Below, piece after piece: positions 37,569 through 46,450 of a stretch of DNA of 64,000 nucleotides. The position numbers and the translations under genes are program-made. The notes under the pieces were generated by a model. It was not told the DNA's origin and searched no databases. It saw only the letters and a program-made list of their open reading frames with translations. The stretch spans positions 92,226 through 156,225 of the forward strand of contig NZ_JAHBGD010000012.1 in NCBI RefSeq assembly GCF_018390605.1, in the 5' to 3' direction. Each line of letters begins with the position of its first letter. Position 1 is the first letter of the stretch. Source of the DNA: Ancylobacter defluvii (GTDB lineage: Bacteria; Pseudomonadota; Alphaproteobacteria; Rhizobiales; Xanthobacteraceae).

Positions 37569-40500
37569 TCAGAACCGGTAAGTCAGCCCACCCTTGACCG
37601 CATTGGTCTCGACCTCGTCGCCGAACTGGCCCTCATAGCCGATGTTCAGCGACAGGTTGGCGCCGACATCGAAGCCCAGCCCGGCGCCGAGCACGAAGCT
37701 GTCCTCGGCGATCGGCGCGCCGGCCACGCTGAAGCCGCTGCCGGTCTGGATGAACGACATCGCCATCTCCGGGGTAATGTCGCCATAGGCATGGCGCCAG
37801 GCCAGCGAGGCATGCGGGGTCAGCGTGCCGCCGCCCGCGTCGAGGCTGGTCGCCAGCCTCAGGCCGAGCGTTGAATAGGGCGTGTCGAACGACAGTCCCG
37901 ACGAGCTCAGCCCGGTCACCGGCGCATTGGTTTCGGTGAAGCTGTCGGTCTCGACCCAGCTCCAGGCGATCTGGGCGAAGGGCTCCAGCGCGAGATTGCC
38001 CATCTCCACCGCATAGCCGGCCTCAATGAACAGGTTGGCGGTCGAGCCGTCATAGGAGCCGCGCGGATTTTCGGTCACGTCGAGCAGGCTGGCGGTGCGG
38101 CGGCTGTCCATGCTGCTCCAGCCATAGGAAGCGCCGGCGCGCAGCCGCCATGCCTCCAGGCTGGTGCCGGCATAGGCGGCGATCAAGGCGGTGTCGGCGT
38201 CGACGCTGCTCAGCCGGTTGTCGACATCGCTCGATGCCGACACATAGCCGGCCGCCAGGCCGAAAGTGGTCGCCCCCACCGTGACGTCGCCGCCGGCAAG
38301 GAAGCCGCCCAGCGAGGATTCGACTTGCGCCGAATTGCCGTTGCCGTCCGCCGTGCTCCATTGGCCGTAACCCTGCACCCAGCCGGCATAGACCGGGCCG
38401 GGCGCGGCAACTGGCGGCGCCTTTACCGGGATCGGGCTGGCGGGAGCCGGTGCCTTGGCGGCATAGGCAGTCGCCGGACCGCCGAAGCCGAGCGCCGCGG
38501 TCTGGGAGTTCGTCGCCGCCGCCTGCCGCAGGCGGGAGACCAGCGTGTCGGCGACCAGCGTGTTCTGGCTGTAGAGCGTGGTGCCGAGCGAGGCATGCGC
38601 CTCGCCCGAGAGCAGGTCGAACCCCGGCGACAGCGCGCCCTGCTCGCCCGGATGCAGGGAAACGATCTGCGAATAGAGCGTGCCGGTGCCCGCCGCGTCG
38701 AGCGCGCCCGCCACTGCCGCCTGGTTGGCGGTCTGCGCGAAGCTGGCGAAAGCGGTGCCGTTGCGCGCCAGCGTCACCGTCACCGAGGCGCCGTTGCGAC
38801 CAAGCGTCGGGTCGATGAACAGATAGTCCGGCGCCACCAGCGTGGTGAACTGGCCGTTCGGCGTCGTGGTCTGCTGGGCCGAGACGATGGTGTAGACCTG
38901 CCCGGCATTGACGGGGCCGTCGGCGATCGACATCACCACGGTGCCGCCATTGATCGCCGCGGTGCCGGCGACGATCTGGTCGGAGCTGGTAGCGTTCGCC
39001 TCGACCACATAGGTCGAGCCGGCATTGAAGGTGACGGTGCCGGCGACATTGAGCATGCCGATGGAGTTGCCCGGCGACACGGTGGCGCCGGAATTCACCG
39101 TCAGCGCGCCGAGGCTGGCATTGCCGGAGAGGCTCGACCCATTGCCCATGGCCACGCTGGCGGAAGACAGCGAGCCGTTGAGGTTCAATTGGCCGTCCAG
39201 AATTACATTGCCGGCAAAGCTGCTCGATCCCGTCGCCGCATAATTGGCGTCGGAGCCGAGAAACAGCGTCTCGAAGTCGCGATACTGCGCGCCGTTGCCG
39301 AGGAGGCCGACATTGAAGTTGCCGCTGCCGGCGAGGCGGAAGGTGTCGCTGCCGGCGCCGGCGGTGACATAGCCGGCCACCGTGCTGCCGGAACGGTAGA
39401 TGAACAGGTCGTCGCCACCGCCCATGTCGACGGCCTTGGCATTGTCGCTCTGGATGATGCCGGCATTGTCGATGATGTCGGCATGATCGCCGATGAAGGT
39501 CACCGCCACGCCGTCCGAGCGGATGATGCCCTCATTGAGCAGCGTGGTGGCGAAGGGCGCCGGGCCCTGGTTGCTGTCGTCGACCAGAATGGCCCGGCCG
39601 ACATTGTCCTGTCCCTCGTTGGGATAGTTGTCGAACGCCTCGATCACCCCGGTGGCATAATTGTGGATCAGCCCGCCGCCGATCGCGAGGCCATCGGCTG
39701 TGTTGGGCAGGCCGTCCTTGGTGCCGGTGGCGCCGGTGCCCTGGATCAGCCCGTAATTGTGCAGCTCGACCTTGCCGTCGACATCGACGCCGTCACCGTC
39801 CCCATCGGCCACCCCATCGGCCTCGCCGTCATCGTCGATGAGGCCGGTGACTTCGCCGCGGATGATGCCGTAATTGATCACGGTAGTGACGGTGTCGCCG
39901 GTGCTGTCGACATTCACGCCGGAGCCGTTGCGGCCGATGATCAGGCCGCCTTGATCGTTGAACACAGAGATCTCGCCATCGCCGGTGATGCCGTGCTTGG
40001 CGCCGTAGATGCTGGCGTTGACCTTGTTGACGACGCTGCCGCCGGCCTCCTGGAAGTCGACGCCGTCGCCATCGCTGGAGAGGTCGGTCGACTGGATGAG
40101 CCCGTGATTGATCACGCTGGCGCCGGCGCCGGGGCGGATGCCATCCGCCTCGCTCGACTGCAGGGTGCCGTAATTGGTGATGGTGATGACGTTGTCGGGC
40201 GAGGTCAGGTCGGCGAAGTCGAGTGCCTGGCCGGCGCCGCCGTCGATCAGCCCGTGATTCTCGATGGTGATCACCGCGGCAGTCGTGTCCGAATCGGCGG
40301 CGATCTTGATGGCGTCGTCGCCGCCGATCAGCCGGCCAGAGGCCTCGTTGATCAGCGTGAAAGATTTCAGCGTCTCGATATTCGCCTCGTCGTCGAACTT
40401 GATCGCCCGGTCTTCGTCGCTCAGCGTCTGGATGGTGCCGGAATTGACCAGCACGATGGTGCCGCCGCCGAGCCGCACCGCGTCGTTCTGCTCGGCGGTG

Positions 40501-40991
40501 ATGGTGCCGGCATTCTCGATCCGCACCTTGGCGGTGACGTCATTGGCCGAGTTGAGGTCGAAGGCCTGCCCCTCTTCCGAGGTGATAGAGCCGGTATTGA
40601 CCACCGTGAGCGTGCCGCCGGCAAACGCGTCGTCGATGCGGAAGCCGTCATCGGTCGAGGCGATGCTGCCATTATTGGTGAGGGAATAGCTGCCGCTCAC
40701 GGCACCATCGGTGTCGAAGGCGCGCTTCTCGCTGAGGATCTCGCCATCATTCACGACCACGACCCCGGCACCGGTCGCCGGACCGTCCCAGATCACCGCA
40801 CTCTTGGCCACGTCGAGCGTACCGCCCGCCTCGACCGTGCCGCTGTCGGTGCCGGACACCGTCTGCTGCTTGGTCTGGGTGGTGCCGGCCGGCACCGTGA
40901 AGCTGTCGGCGCGGGCCGCGAGCGGCGCGAACAGGAGCGAACTGGCGGCAATGAGCGCACGGCAGCTCGCCGACAAGAAGAAGCGGTTCAT
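37569..40991 (-). CDS. Autotransporter (type Va) with long beta-helical passenger
   Basis: The 1,140-residue protein has a signal peptide ([18 protein letters not shown]), a passenger of repeated N-x-G-x-I-x-S turns (NNGSIAS, NTGSITS, NAGTITA, NSGTIQT, NHGLIDG, NYGIIRG and more) predicted to form a right-handed beta-helix, an autotransporter junction ([22 protein letters not shown] then [20 protein letters not shown]), a Pro/Ala linker at about 855-875, and a C-terminal 12-stranded barrel ending in GGLTYRF. An Asp/Gly-rich segment at about residues 384-405 interrupts the helix. It is probably an adhesin or surface filament; its ligand is unknown. Confidence 0.9.
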   Translation of the reverse strand: MNRFFLSASCRALIAASSLLFAPLAARADSFTVPAGTTQTKQQTVSGTDSGTVEAGGTLDVAKSAVIWDGPATGAGVVVVNDGEILSEKRAFDTDGAVSGSYSLTNNGSIASTDDGFRIDDAFAGGTLTVVNTGSITSEEGQAFDLNSANDVTAKVRIENAGTITAEQNDAVRLGGGTIVLVNSGTIQTLSDEDRAIKFDDEANIETLKSFTLINEASGRLIGGDDAIKIAADSDTTAAVITIENHGLIDGGAGQALDFADLTSPDNVITITNYGTLQSSEADGIRPGAGASVINHGLIQSTDLSSDGDGVDFQEAGGSVVNKVNASIYGAKHGITGDGEISVFNDQGGLIIGRNGSGVNVDSTGDTVTTVINYGIIRGEVTGLIDDDGEADGVADGDGDGVDVDGKVELHNYGLIQGTGATGTKDGLPNTADGLAIGGGLIHNYATGVIEAFDNYPNEGQDNVGRAILVDDSNQGPAPFATTLLNEGIIRSDGVAVTFIGDHADIIDNAGIIQSDNAKAVDMGGGDDLFIYRSGSTVAGYVTAGAGSDTFRLAGSGNFNVGLLGNGAQYRDFETLFLGSDANYAATGSSSFAGNVILDGQLNLNGSLSSASVAMGNGSSLSGNASLGALTVNSGATVSPGNSIGMLNVAGTVTFNAGSTYVVEANATSSDQIVAGTAAINGGTVVMSIADGPVNAGQVYTIVSAQQTTTPNGQFTTLVAPDYLFIDPTLGRNGASVTVTLARNGTAFASFAQTANQAAVAGALDAAGTGTLYSQIVSLHPGEQGALSPGFDLLSGEAHASLGTTLYSQNTLVADTLVSRLRQAAATNSQTAALGFGGPATAYAAKAPAPASPIPVKAPPVAAPGPVYAGWVQGYGQWSTADGNGNSAQVESSLGGFLAGGDVTVGATTFGLAAGYVSASSDVDNRLSSVDADTALIAAYAGTSLEAWRLRAGASYGWSSMDSRRTASLLDVTENPRGSYDGSTANLFIEAGYAVEMGNLALEPFAQIAWSWVETDSFTETNAPVTGLSSSGLSFDTPYSTLGLRLATSLDAGGGTLTPHASLAWRHAYGDITPEMAMSFIQTGSGFSVAGAPIAEDSFVLGAGLGFDVGANLSLNIGYEGQFGDEVETNAVKGGLTYRF

Positions 40992-41180
40992 GCGGACATC
41001 CCCAGGCCCATAGTGCTAGCGATCTGCGCTACCCAGCCTCGATGACAGGGAGGTGACGCACGCGGAAGCCAACGGCGATCGTCTAGGGATACCGGCGATC
41101 GCGGGAATGACTGTGCCCTCAGAGCAACAGCGAAGAGACCTAAACCTTTGAAGCCGGCAGTCTTTCCGCCGCCGCCGCGT

Positions 41181-42170
41181 TCACAGCACCAGCACGCCGG
41201 CGCTGCCGCTTTCGGTGCCGATGCACAGCGCCCCGCCATCGGCGCGCCACGCCATGGCGGAAACCGGGCTGGCATCCGGGGCCCGCGCCAGGATCTCGGC
41301 GCCGTCGGAAATGCGCACCAGCATCGCCATGCCGTCCTCGAAGCCGATGGCGATCACCTCGTCCTTCGGATGCGCGGCGACGCAGGAGACCCGCACGTCG
41401 CGCGGCGCCAGCATGGAGGGCTGCTTGCCCATCGGCCCCTCCTTGCTGGCGAACGGCCAGAGGATCGCCTCGTTGGAGCCGGAGGTGGCGAGGAACTTGC
41501 CGCCGGCGGTGAAGGCCATCGACTTCACCCGCGCCGGATAGCCGCTCATGCGCATGTGGCCGCCATCGCTGAGCCGCCAGCCATGCAGCGCCGACTCCTG
41601 CATGGTGGTCACCACGAAACGCATGTCGGGGCTGAAGGCGACGCCGCGATGCGAGCCCTTCCACTCCAGAAATTCCGGCTTGGCCTGTGCGTTGGGGAAC
41701 CACAGCGTCACCCCGCCATAATGCGCCACGGCAAGCCGCGTGCCCTTGGGGGCGAAGGCCAGCCCGCCGACGGTGGAAGCCACGGTCAGCGTCTTCATCT
41801 CGCCCTTGGCCGGCTGGAAATGCGCGGTTTTGCCGGCAGAGAAGGCGATCGCGTCGGCCCCGATCGCCACCTGGTCGATCCAGCGCCCCTTCTGCTCGAA
41901 CACCACTTCGGTGGAGCCGTCGCCGCGCGTGCGCACCACCCGCCCGTCATCGCCGCCGCTGAGAATCGAACGCGCATCCGCGGCGAGCGACAAAAGCACG
42001 CCCTTATGCGCCTCGACCCGCAGCGGCTCCTCGCCGGCGAAGGCGAGCACGCCCTCGGCCAGCGCGAAGACCGGGGTGGCGCCGAGATAGGCCGCGCCGA
42101 CGACGGCGCCGTCGAGCGCATGCGCGCGCAGCTTCGAGGTCAGGGAGGAAGGAGTGCTGTTGACGGCCAT
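41181..42170 (-). CDS. WD40-repeat protein next to a CobW GTPase
   Basis: The 329-residue cytoplasmic protein consists of WD40-like blades, for example ILSGGDDGRVVRTRGDGST, LAFAPKGTRLAVAHYGGVTLW, VAFSPDMRFVVTTMQESALHGW, MAFTAGGKFLATSGSNEAILW and MAWRADGGALCIGTESG, giving roughly six to seven blades, so nearly the whole chain is one propeller. It follows the CobW-family gene by 92 bp on the same strand, a pairing I recall from other alphaproteobacteria. A scaffold role in metal allocation is inference; no catalytic motif is seen. Confidence 0.8.
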   Translation of the reverse strand: MAVNSTPSSLTSKLRAHALDGAVVGAAYLGATPVFALAEGVLAFAGEEPLRVEAHKGVLLSLAADARSILSGGDDGRVVRTRGDGSTEVVFEQKGRWIDQVAIGADAIAFSAGKTAHFQPAKGEMKTLTVASTVGGLAFAPKGTRLAVAHYGGVTLWFPNAQAKPEFLEWKGSHRGVAFSPDMRFVVTTMQESALHGWRLSDGGHMRMSGYPARVKSMAFTAGGKFLATSGSNEAILWPFASKEGPMGKQPSMLAPRDVRVSCVAAHPKDEVIAIGFEDGMAMLVRISDGAEILARAPDASPVSAMAWRADGGALCIGTESGSAGVLVL

Positions 42171-42262
42171 GAACAGGTCGGGCTCGGATCCGGAAACGCG
42201 AAGGGCTGCGCCGGACTAGCGCATATTGCGCCCGCCGTCACGCAGCCCGCCTGTGCGAATGC

Positions 42263-43237
42263 TCACGCCACGCAGGCGCGAAAACCCTTTTCCAGCGCCG
42301 GCACGTCCAGCTTGCGGCCGATGAACACGATGCGGCTCAGCTTCGGCTCATCCGGCTTCCACGGACGCTGATGGTCGCCGTCGAGGATCATGTGCACGCC
42401 CTGGAAGACGAAGCGGTCCGGGTCGTTCTTGAAGGCGAGGATGCCCTTGGAGCGCAGGATGTTCGGCCCCTCGCGCTGGGTCAGCTCCTGGATCCACGGG
42501 AAGAACTTGTCCGGGTCCAGCGGCAGCTCGCTGGTGAACGACACCGAGCGCATATCCTCGTCGTGGAAATGCTTGTGGCCGGCCTCGAGGAAATCCGGAT
42601 CGATGGCCTGGATGCGGTCGAGGTCGAACGCCCCCTGCCCCAGCACCTTGTCGATGGCGATGTCGGAGCGCTGGGTGCGGTGGATGCGCGCGAACGGGTT
42701 GATGGCGCGGATGCGCAGTTCGACATCCTTCAGCTCCGCCTCCGACACCAGGTCGGTCTTGTTGAGCAGGATGACGTCGGCAAAGGCGATCTGGTTCTTC
42801 GCCTCGGGGGCGTCCTTCAGCCGGTCCTTCAGCCATTTGGCGTCGGCCACCGTCACTACCGCGTCGAGCTTGGTCTTGGCGCCCACCGTCTCGTCGACGA
42901 AGAAGGTCTGCGCCACCGGCGCCGGGTCGGCGAGGCCGGTGGTCTCGACGATGATGCCGTCGAAGCCGTCCTTGCGCTTGAGCAGCCCGTCGATGATGCG
43001 GATCAGGTCGCCGCGCACGGTGCAGCAGATGCAGCCGTTGTTCATCTCGAACACTTCCTCGTCGGCGCCGACCACCAGGTCGTTGTCGATGCCGATCTCG
43101 CCGAACTCGTTGACGACGACGGCAAATTTCTTGCCGTGCGGCTCGGAGAGGATGCGGTTGAGCAGCGTCGTCTTGCCGGCGCCGAGATAGCCGGTCAGCA
43201 CGGTGACGGGGATTTTTTCGGCCTGGGTCTCAGCCAT
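42263..43237 (-). CDS. CobW/COG0523-family GTP-dependent metallochaperone, probably for zinc
   Basis: The 324-residue G3E GTPase has Walker A GYLGAGKTTLL (residues 16-26), NEFGEIGIDNDLV, the metal-binding CxCC motif (Cys69, Cys71, Cys72 in NNGCICCTVRGDL), ETTGLADPAPVAQTFF and NKTDLV for guanine, then a CobW C-terminal domain with GHKHFHDEDM. No cobalamin gene is adjacent, whereas the zinc ABC operon is directly upstream, so a ZNG1/YciC-like zinc-allocation role is more likely than cobalamin synthesis. It is separated from znuA by a spacer of palindromes. Confidence 0.85.
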   Translation of the reverse strand: MAETQAEKIPVTVLTGYLGAGKTTLLNRILSEPHGKKFAVVVNEFGEIGIDNDLVVGADEEVFEMNNGCICCTVRGDLIRIIDGLLKRKDGFDGIIVETTGLADPAPVAQTFFVDETVGAKTKLDAVVTVADAKWLKDRLKDAPEAKNQIAFADVILLNKTDLVSEAELKDVELRIRAINPFARIHRTQRSDIAIDKVLGQGAFDLDRIQAIDPDFLEAGHKHFHDEDMRSVSFTSELPLDPDKFFPWIQELTQREGPNILRSKGILAFKNDPDRFVFQGVHMILDGDHQRPWKPDEPKLSRIVFIGRKLDVPALEKGFRACVA

Positions 43238-43262
43238 AAAAGTCGCTCCAAACTTTACGTTT

Positions 43263-43432
43263 CCTCTCCCCGTCGGGGAGAGGTGGCCCGCGAAGCGGGT
43301 CGGTGAGGGGCGATGCCAGTGGGTGGCGCGGAAGCCCCCTCACCCGCCCTCTCCGTCGACATCGGAGGCTTCCGATGTCGACCTTGCCGGACACCGAACC
43401 CGGCGATGGCCGAAATCGGTGCGGAGAGAGGG
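43263..43432. repeat. Mosaic of nested palindromes between znuA and the CobW gene
   Basis: The 202-bp gap is almost entirely inverted repeats. CCTCTCCCC/GGGGAGAGG (43263-43283) is followed by CCCGC/GCGGG (43287-43299). GGTGAGGGG at 43302 pairs with CCCCCTCACC at 43335. GTCGACATCGGA (43355-43366) and its exact complement (43371-43382) enclose GGCT, and CCCTCTCCG near 43348 pairs with CGGAGAGAGGG at 43422. The 47-bp unit 43263-43309 recurs at 49416-49462 with two changes. Confidence 0.9.
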
Positions 43433-43439
43433 AACCCCG

Positions 43440-44405
43440 TCAGCTCGACAGCGCCGCCGAGAATTCGCGGATGTTGTTCTGCATCATGTCGATATAGGTG
43501 GCGGCCGGACCCTTGTCATCGGACAGCGCGTCGGAAAATACCGTGCCGCCGATCTTGGCGCCGGTCTCGTCGGCGATGCGCTTGATCAGGCGCGGATCGG
43601 AGATGTTCTCCAGGAACACCGCCGGAATCTTCTCGGCCTTGATCTGCCGGATGATGCGGGCGACATCCTTGGCCGAAGCCTCCGCCTCGGTGGAAACACC
43701 CTGCGGCGCGATGAACTCCAGGCCATAAGCGGCACCGTAATAGCCGAAGGCGTCGTGCGAGGTGATCACCCGCCGCTTGTCGGCGGGAATGCGGGCCACC
43801 GCCGCCTTGATTTCGGTGTCGAGCGCCTTGAGCTTTTCGAGGTAAGCGCTCGCATTTGCCTCATAGGTCGCCTTGCCGTCCGGATCGGCGGCGATCAGCC
43901 CGTCGCGGATGTTGGCGACGTAGATCTCGGCATTGCCGACCGATTGCCAGGCATGCGGATCGGTCTCTTCATGATCGTGGCCGGCATGCGCCTCCTTGCC
44001 GGCCTCATGCGCGTGCCCCTCTTCCTCCATCTCGCGCGCCTCGACGCCCTTGGAGACCACCATCATGGTCGCCTTGGTGCCGGAGGACTTCACCAGACGA
44101 TCCATCCAGCCCTCGAAACCGAGGCCGTTGACGAACACCACCTTGGCAGCGGCCACCTTCTTGGCGTCGGCCGGCGCCGGCTGGAACACATGCGCGTCGC
44201 CGTCGGCACCCACCAGCGTCGATACCGCGACGCGGTCGCCGCCGACATTCTTCACCAGGTCGCCGAGGATCGAGAACGATGCCACCACCGGCAACCGGGT
44301 CTCGGCGCCCCCTGGGGTGGACTGCGCCGCCGCAGGAGCAGCGATGGGAACGGCGGCCAACGCCATGAGCAGCGCGCCGGCTGCGGCAATGCGGGAGAGC
44401 TTCAT
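43440..44405 (-). CDS. znuA: Zinc ABC transporter substrate-binding protein ZnuA
   Basis: ZnuA is the periplasmic zinc receptor of ZnuABC. The 321-residue protein has a signal peptide (cleavage after AAPAAAQ), the first zinc ligand in GDAHVFQPAPAD, a His/Glu-rich mobile loop at residues 127-151 (GHAHEAGKEAHAGHDHEE) followed by TDPHAWQSVGNAEIY, then ITSHDAFGYYGAAYGLEF and a C-terminal Asp-containing block. The long charged His loop marks zinc rather than manganese. It is the last gene of the operon, 12 bp after znuB. Confidence 0.95.
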   Translation of the reverse strand: MKLSRIAAAGALLMALAAVPIAAPAAAQSTPGGAETRLPVVASFSILGDLVKNVGGDRVAVSTLVGADGDAHVFQPAPADAKKVAAAKVVFVNGLGFEGWMDRLVKSSGTKATMMVVSKGVEAREMEEEGHAHEAGKEAHAGHDHEETDPHAWQSVGNAEIYVANIRDGLIAADPDGKATYEANASAYLEKLKALDTEIKAAVARIPADKRRVITSHDAFGYYGAAYGLEFIAPQGVSTEAEASAKDVARIIRQIKAEKIPAVFLENISDPRLIKRIADETGAKIGGTVFSDALSDDKGPAATYIDMMQNNIREFSAALSS

Positions 44406-44417
44406 GCGACAACTCCT

Positions 44418-45290
44418 TCAGGCTTCGAGATGTCGGCGCGGCATCAGGCGGAGCAGGATGCCGCCGATGGGCCCGACGAGCACCGACAGCACATAGGCGC
44501 CGCCGGCGACGAGGATAATGGCAGGCCCGGAGGGCACGCCGAGATGATAGGAAACCAGCAGGCCGATCACCCCCGAGCCGCAGGCGACCAGCACGGCGGT
44601 CAGCACCAGCGCGGTCAGGTCGCTCGCCCAGAAGCGGGCGGTGGCGGCCGGCAGCATCATCAGCCCGACCGCCAGCAGCGTGCCGAGCGCATGGAAGCCG
44701 CCGACGAGGTTGAGCACCACAAGCGCGAGAAAGACGAGATGCGTCGGTGTTCCCGCCCGGCTCACCGAGCGCAGGAAGCCGGGATCGACGCACTCCACCA
44801 CCATCGGCCGCCACAGCACCGCTAGCGTCAGCATGGAGACGGTGGAGACGCCGACGATCAGCAGCAGCGTCGGGTCGTCGAGCGCCAGCACGGTGCCGAA
44901 CAGCACGTGCAGGAGATCGACATTCGAGCCGCGCAGCGACACCAGCATCACCCCGAGCGCCAGCGAGACCAGGTAGAAGGCGGCGAGTGCCGCGTCCTCC
45001 TTCATCTGCGTCGCCCGCGCCACCGCGCCGGCGCCGATCGCCACCGCGAAACCCGCGACCAACCCGCCAATGGTCATGGCGAACAGGTTCAGCCCGGCGG
45101 CGAGGAAGCCCACCGCCGCGCCGGGCAGGATGGCGTGCGCCATGGCATCGCCGGCCAGACTCATCCGCCGCAGCATCATCAGGACGCCGATCGGCCCGGC
45201 GCCGAGGCCGAGCGCGATCACGCCGACCAGCGCCCGGCGCATGAAGTCGAACTCGGCGAAGGGCGCGATGAAGAGATCATACGGGCTCAT
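44418..45290 (-). CDS. znuB: Zinc ABC transporter permease ZnuB
   Basis: The 290-residue inner membrane protein has eight or nine hydrophobic helices and the ABC-3 permease signatures LMLRRMSLAGDAMAHAILPGAAVGFL near the N-terminus and ALGTLLAVGLMMLPAATARF, with the EAA-like coupling loop between. Its ATG overlaps the znuC stop (ATGA at 45290-45287), so the two subunits are translationally coupled. Confidence 0.94.
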   Translation of the reverse strand: MSPYDLFIAPFAEFDFMRRALVGVIALGLGAGPIGVLMMLRRMSLAGDAMAHAILPGAAVGFLAAGLNLFAMTIGGLVAGFAVAIGAGAVARATQMKEDAALAAFYLVSLALGVMLVSLRGSNVDLLHVLFGTVLALDDPTLLLIVGVSTVSMLTLAVLWRPMVVECVDPGFLRSVSRAGTPTHLVFLALVVLNLVGGFHALGTLLAVGLMMLPAATARFWASDLTALVLTAVLVACGSGVIGLLVSYHLGVPSGPAIILVAGGAYVLSVLVGPIGGILLRLMPRRHLEA

Positions 45291-46033
45291 GCCGCGCGCT
45301 CCGCTTCACAGGCATGGGCGCTCTCGTCCCAGGCCTCGCACATGTGCCGTGCCTTGATCAGGTTGGAGGGCGTCAGCACCGCCCGCGTCTCGCCCCACTC
45401 CACCGGCGAACGGGCGAGCAGCAGCGTGCGCGGGAAATGCGCGCGCACCAGTTCGAGGTCGTGCAGCACCGCCAGCACCGTGCGTCCCTCGCCGTGCCAG
45501 CGCTCCACCAGCGCGATCAGGTCGCGCACGGTGGCGGCGTCGAGGGCGGTAAAGGGTTCGTCGAGCAGGATGATCTCGGCGTCCTGCATCAGCAGCCGCG
45601 CGAACAGTGCCCGCTGCATCTGCCCGCCGGACAGCGTGCCGATGGTCCGGCGCTCGAAGCCGTCGAGGCCCACCGCCGAGATCGCCGCGGCGATGCGCTC
45701 GCGGTCGGCGCGCGAGACGCCGCCTAACAGCCCGGTGCGCCGCCACAGGCCGAGCGCCACGATGTCGTAGACATTGATCGGGAACGAGCGATCCACCTCG
45801 GCCGCCTGCGGCAGATAGGCGATGCGCCGCCCGTCATCCGGCCGGGCGATACTGCCCGACAGCGGCGACAACAGCCCCATAACGCCCTTCAGCAGCGTCG
45901 ACTTGCCGGCCCCGTTCGGCCCGCAAACGGCGATCAGTTCGCCGCGGGCCACCACGCCGCTCAAATGATGCACCGCCGGATGCCGGTCATAGCCCAGCGT
46001 CACGTTGCGAAAGGCGAGGACCTCCTCCGCCAT
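45287..46033 (-). CDS. znuC: Zinc ABC transporter ATP-binding protein ZnuC
   Basis: The 248-residue ATPase has Walker A CGPNGAGKSTLL, Q-loop YLPQAAEVDRSFPINVYD, signature LSGGQMQRALFARLL, Walker B IILLDEPFTALD and the H-loop VLHDLELVRAHFP. The C-terminal tail contains HMCEAWDESAHACEAER, with His and Cys residues as in metal-type ABC ATPases. ATG at 46033 shares its A with the TGA of the upstream small gene (TGATG), so the frame's longer upstream extension is not coding. Confidence 0.95.
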   Translation of the reverse strand: MAEEVLAFRNVTLGYDRHPAVHHLSGVVARGELIAVCGPNGAGKSTLLKGVMGLLSPLSGSIARPDDGRRIAYLPQAAEVDRSFPINVYDIVALGLWRRTGLLGGVSRADRERIAAAISAVGLDGFERRTIGTLSGGQMQRALFARLLMQDAEIILLDEPFTALDAATVRDLIALVERWHGEGRTVLAVLHDLELVRAHFPRTLLLARSPVEWGETRAVLTPSNLIKARHMCEAWDESAHACEAERAA

Positions 46034-46233
46034 CACGCGCCTCCCCACAGCACCGCGAGCGCCGCTGCCCACAGCAGCACGGCGACCGGCAGCACCAGCG
46101 CCAGCCGCGTGAAGGCGGACATCCGCAACAGCGACGGCGCCGCCGTGGCCGCCGGGTGGCGGGTACCGGGCGGATGCGCATGATGCGGATGCGCGTGATC
46201 CAAATGATCGTGATGGTGATGCGATGCGGGCAT
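46033..46233 (-). CDS. Histidine-rich single-helix membrane microprotein of the znu operon
   Basis: The 66-residue product has 11 histidines in its first 26 residues (MPASHHHHDHLDHAHPHHAH), a short Ala/Pro linker, and one hydrophobic helix at about residues 41-63 rich in Leu, Val, Ala and Trp. I take it as real because GAGG lies six bases before the ATG, the stop overlaps the znuC start as TGATG, and it is the first frame after the candidate Zur operators. I do not recognise a named family. Topology is uncertain: Arg37 and Arg43 lie before the helix, which favours a cytoplasmic N-terminus. A zinc-binding partner of ZnuB/C is inferred. Confidence 0.75.
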   Translation of the reverse strand: MPASHHHHDHLDHAHPHHAHPPGTRHPAATAAPSLLRMSAFTRLALVLPVAVLLWAAALAVLWGGA

Positions 46234-46257
46234 GCGGGACCTCGAAGACGACGCGAT

Positions 46258-46272
46258 TGATACAACATATCA
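46258..46272. promoter_or_regulatory. Candidate Zur operator 1
   Basis: TGATA-CAACA-TATCA is a perfect 5-bp inverted repeat 24 bp before the ATG of the small His-rich gene. It resembles the AT-rich palindromes bound by alphaproteobacterial Zur. The binding protein is inferred. Confidence 0.6.
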
Positions 46273-46292
46273 CCGAACCGCGTCCAGCGATT

Positions 46293-46305
46293 TGATACAT
46301 TATCA
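46293..46305. promoter_or_regulatory. Candidate Zur operator 2 with overlapping -10
   Basis: TGATA-CAT-TATCA is a second inverted repeat with the same arms, 35 bp from the first start to start. On the minus strand it contains GATAAT (46304-46299) preceded by TGT, an extended -10-like element for the znu operon, so binding would block the polymerase. Confidence 0.6.
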
Positions 46306-46450
46306 CATCGCATCTGCGAGATTTACCGCCGCATTGCGGCATATGCGCCGAATTGCCCGCTCGCAGTCTCTCGACGGCGGGCTTCCTCCGACCTATTAGG
46401 AAGCGCTTTGTCGGCCGGAAAGCCCGGCATTTTCGATCTGGAGCCCGTTC

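Noticed and set aside
42263-43237. CobW acting in cobalamin synthesis, linked with cobT at the window start
   Set aside because: The genes are 40 kb apart and the GTPase sits beside the zinc transporter genes, so a zinc role is more economical.
45287-46342. A longer 351-residue form of ZnuC starting upstream
   Set aside because: The added 103 residues overlap the small His-rich gene in another frame and have no ABC likeness. ATG at 46033 fits the family length.
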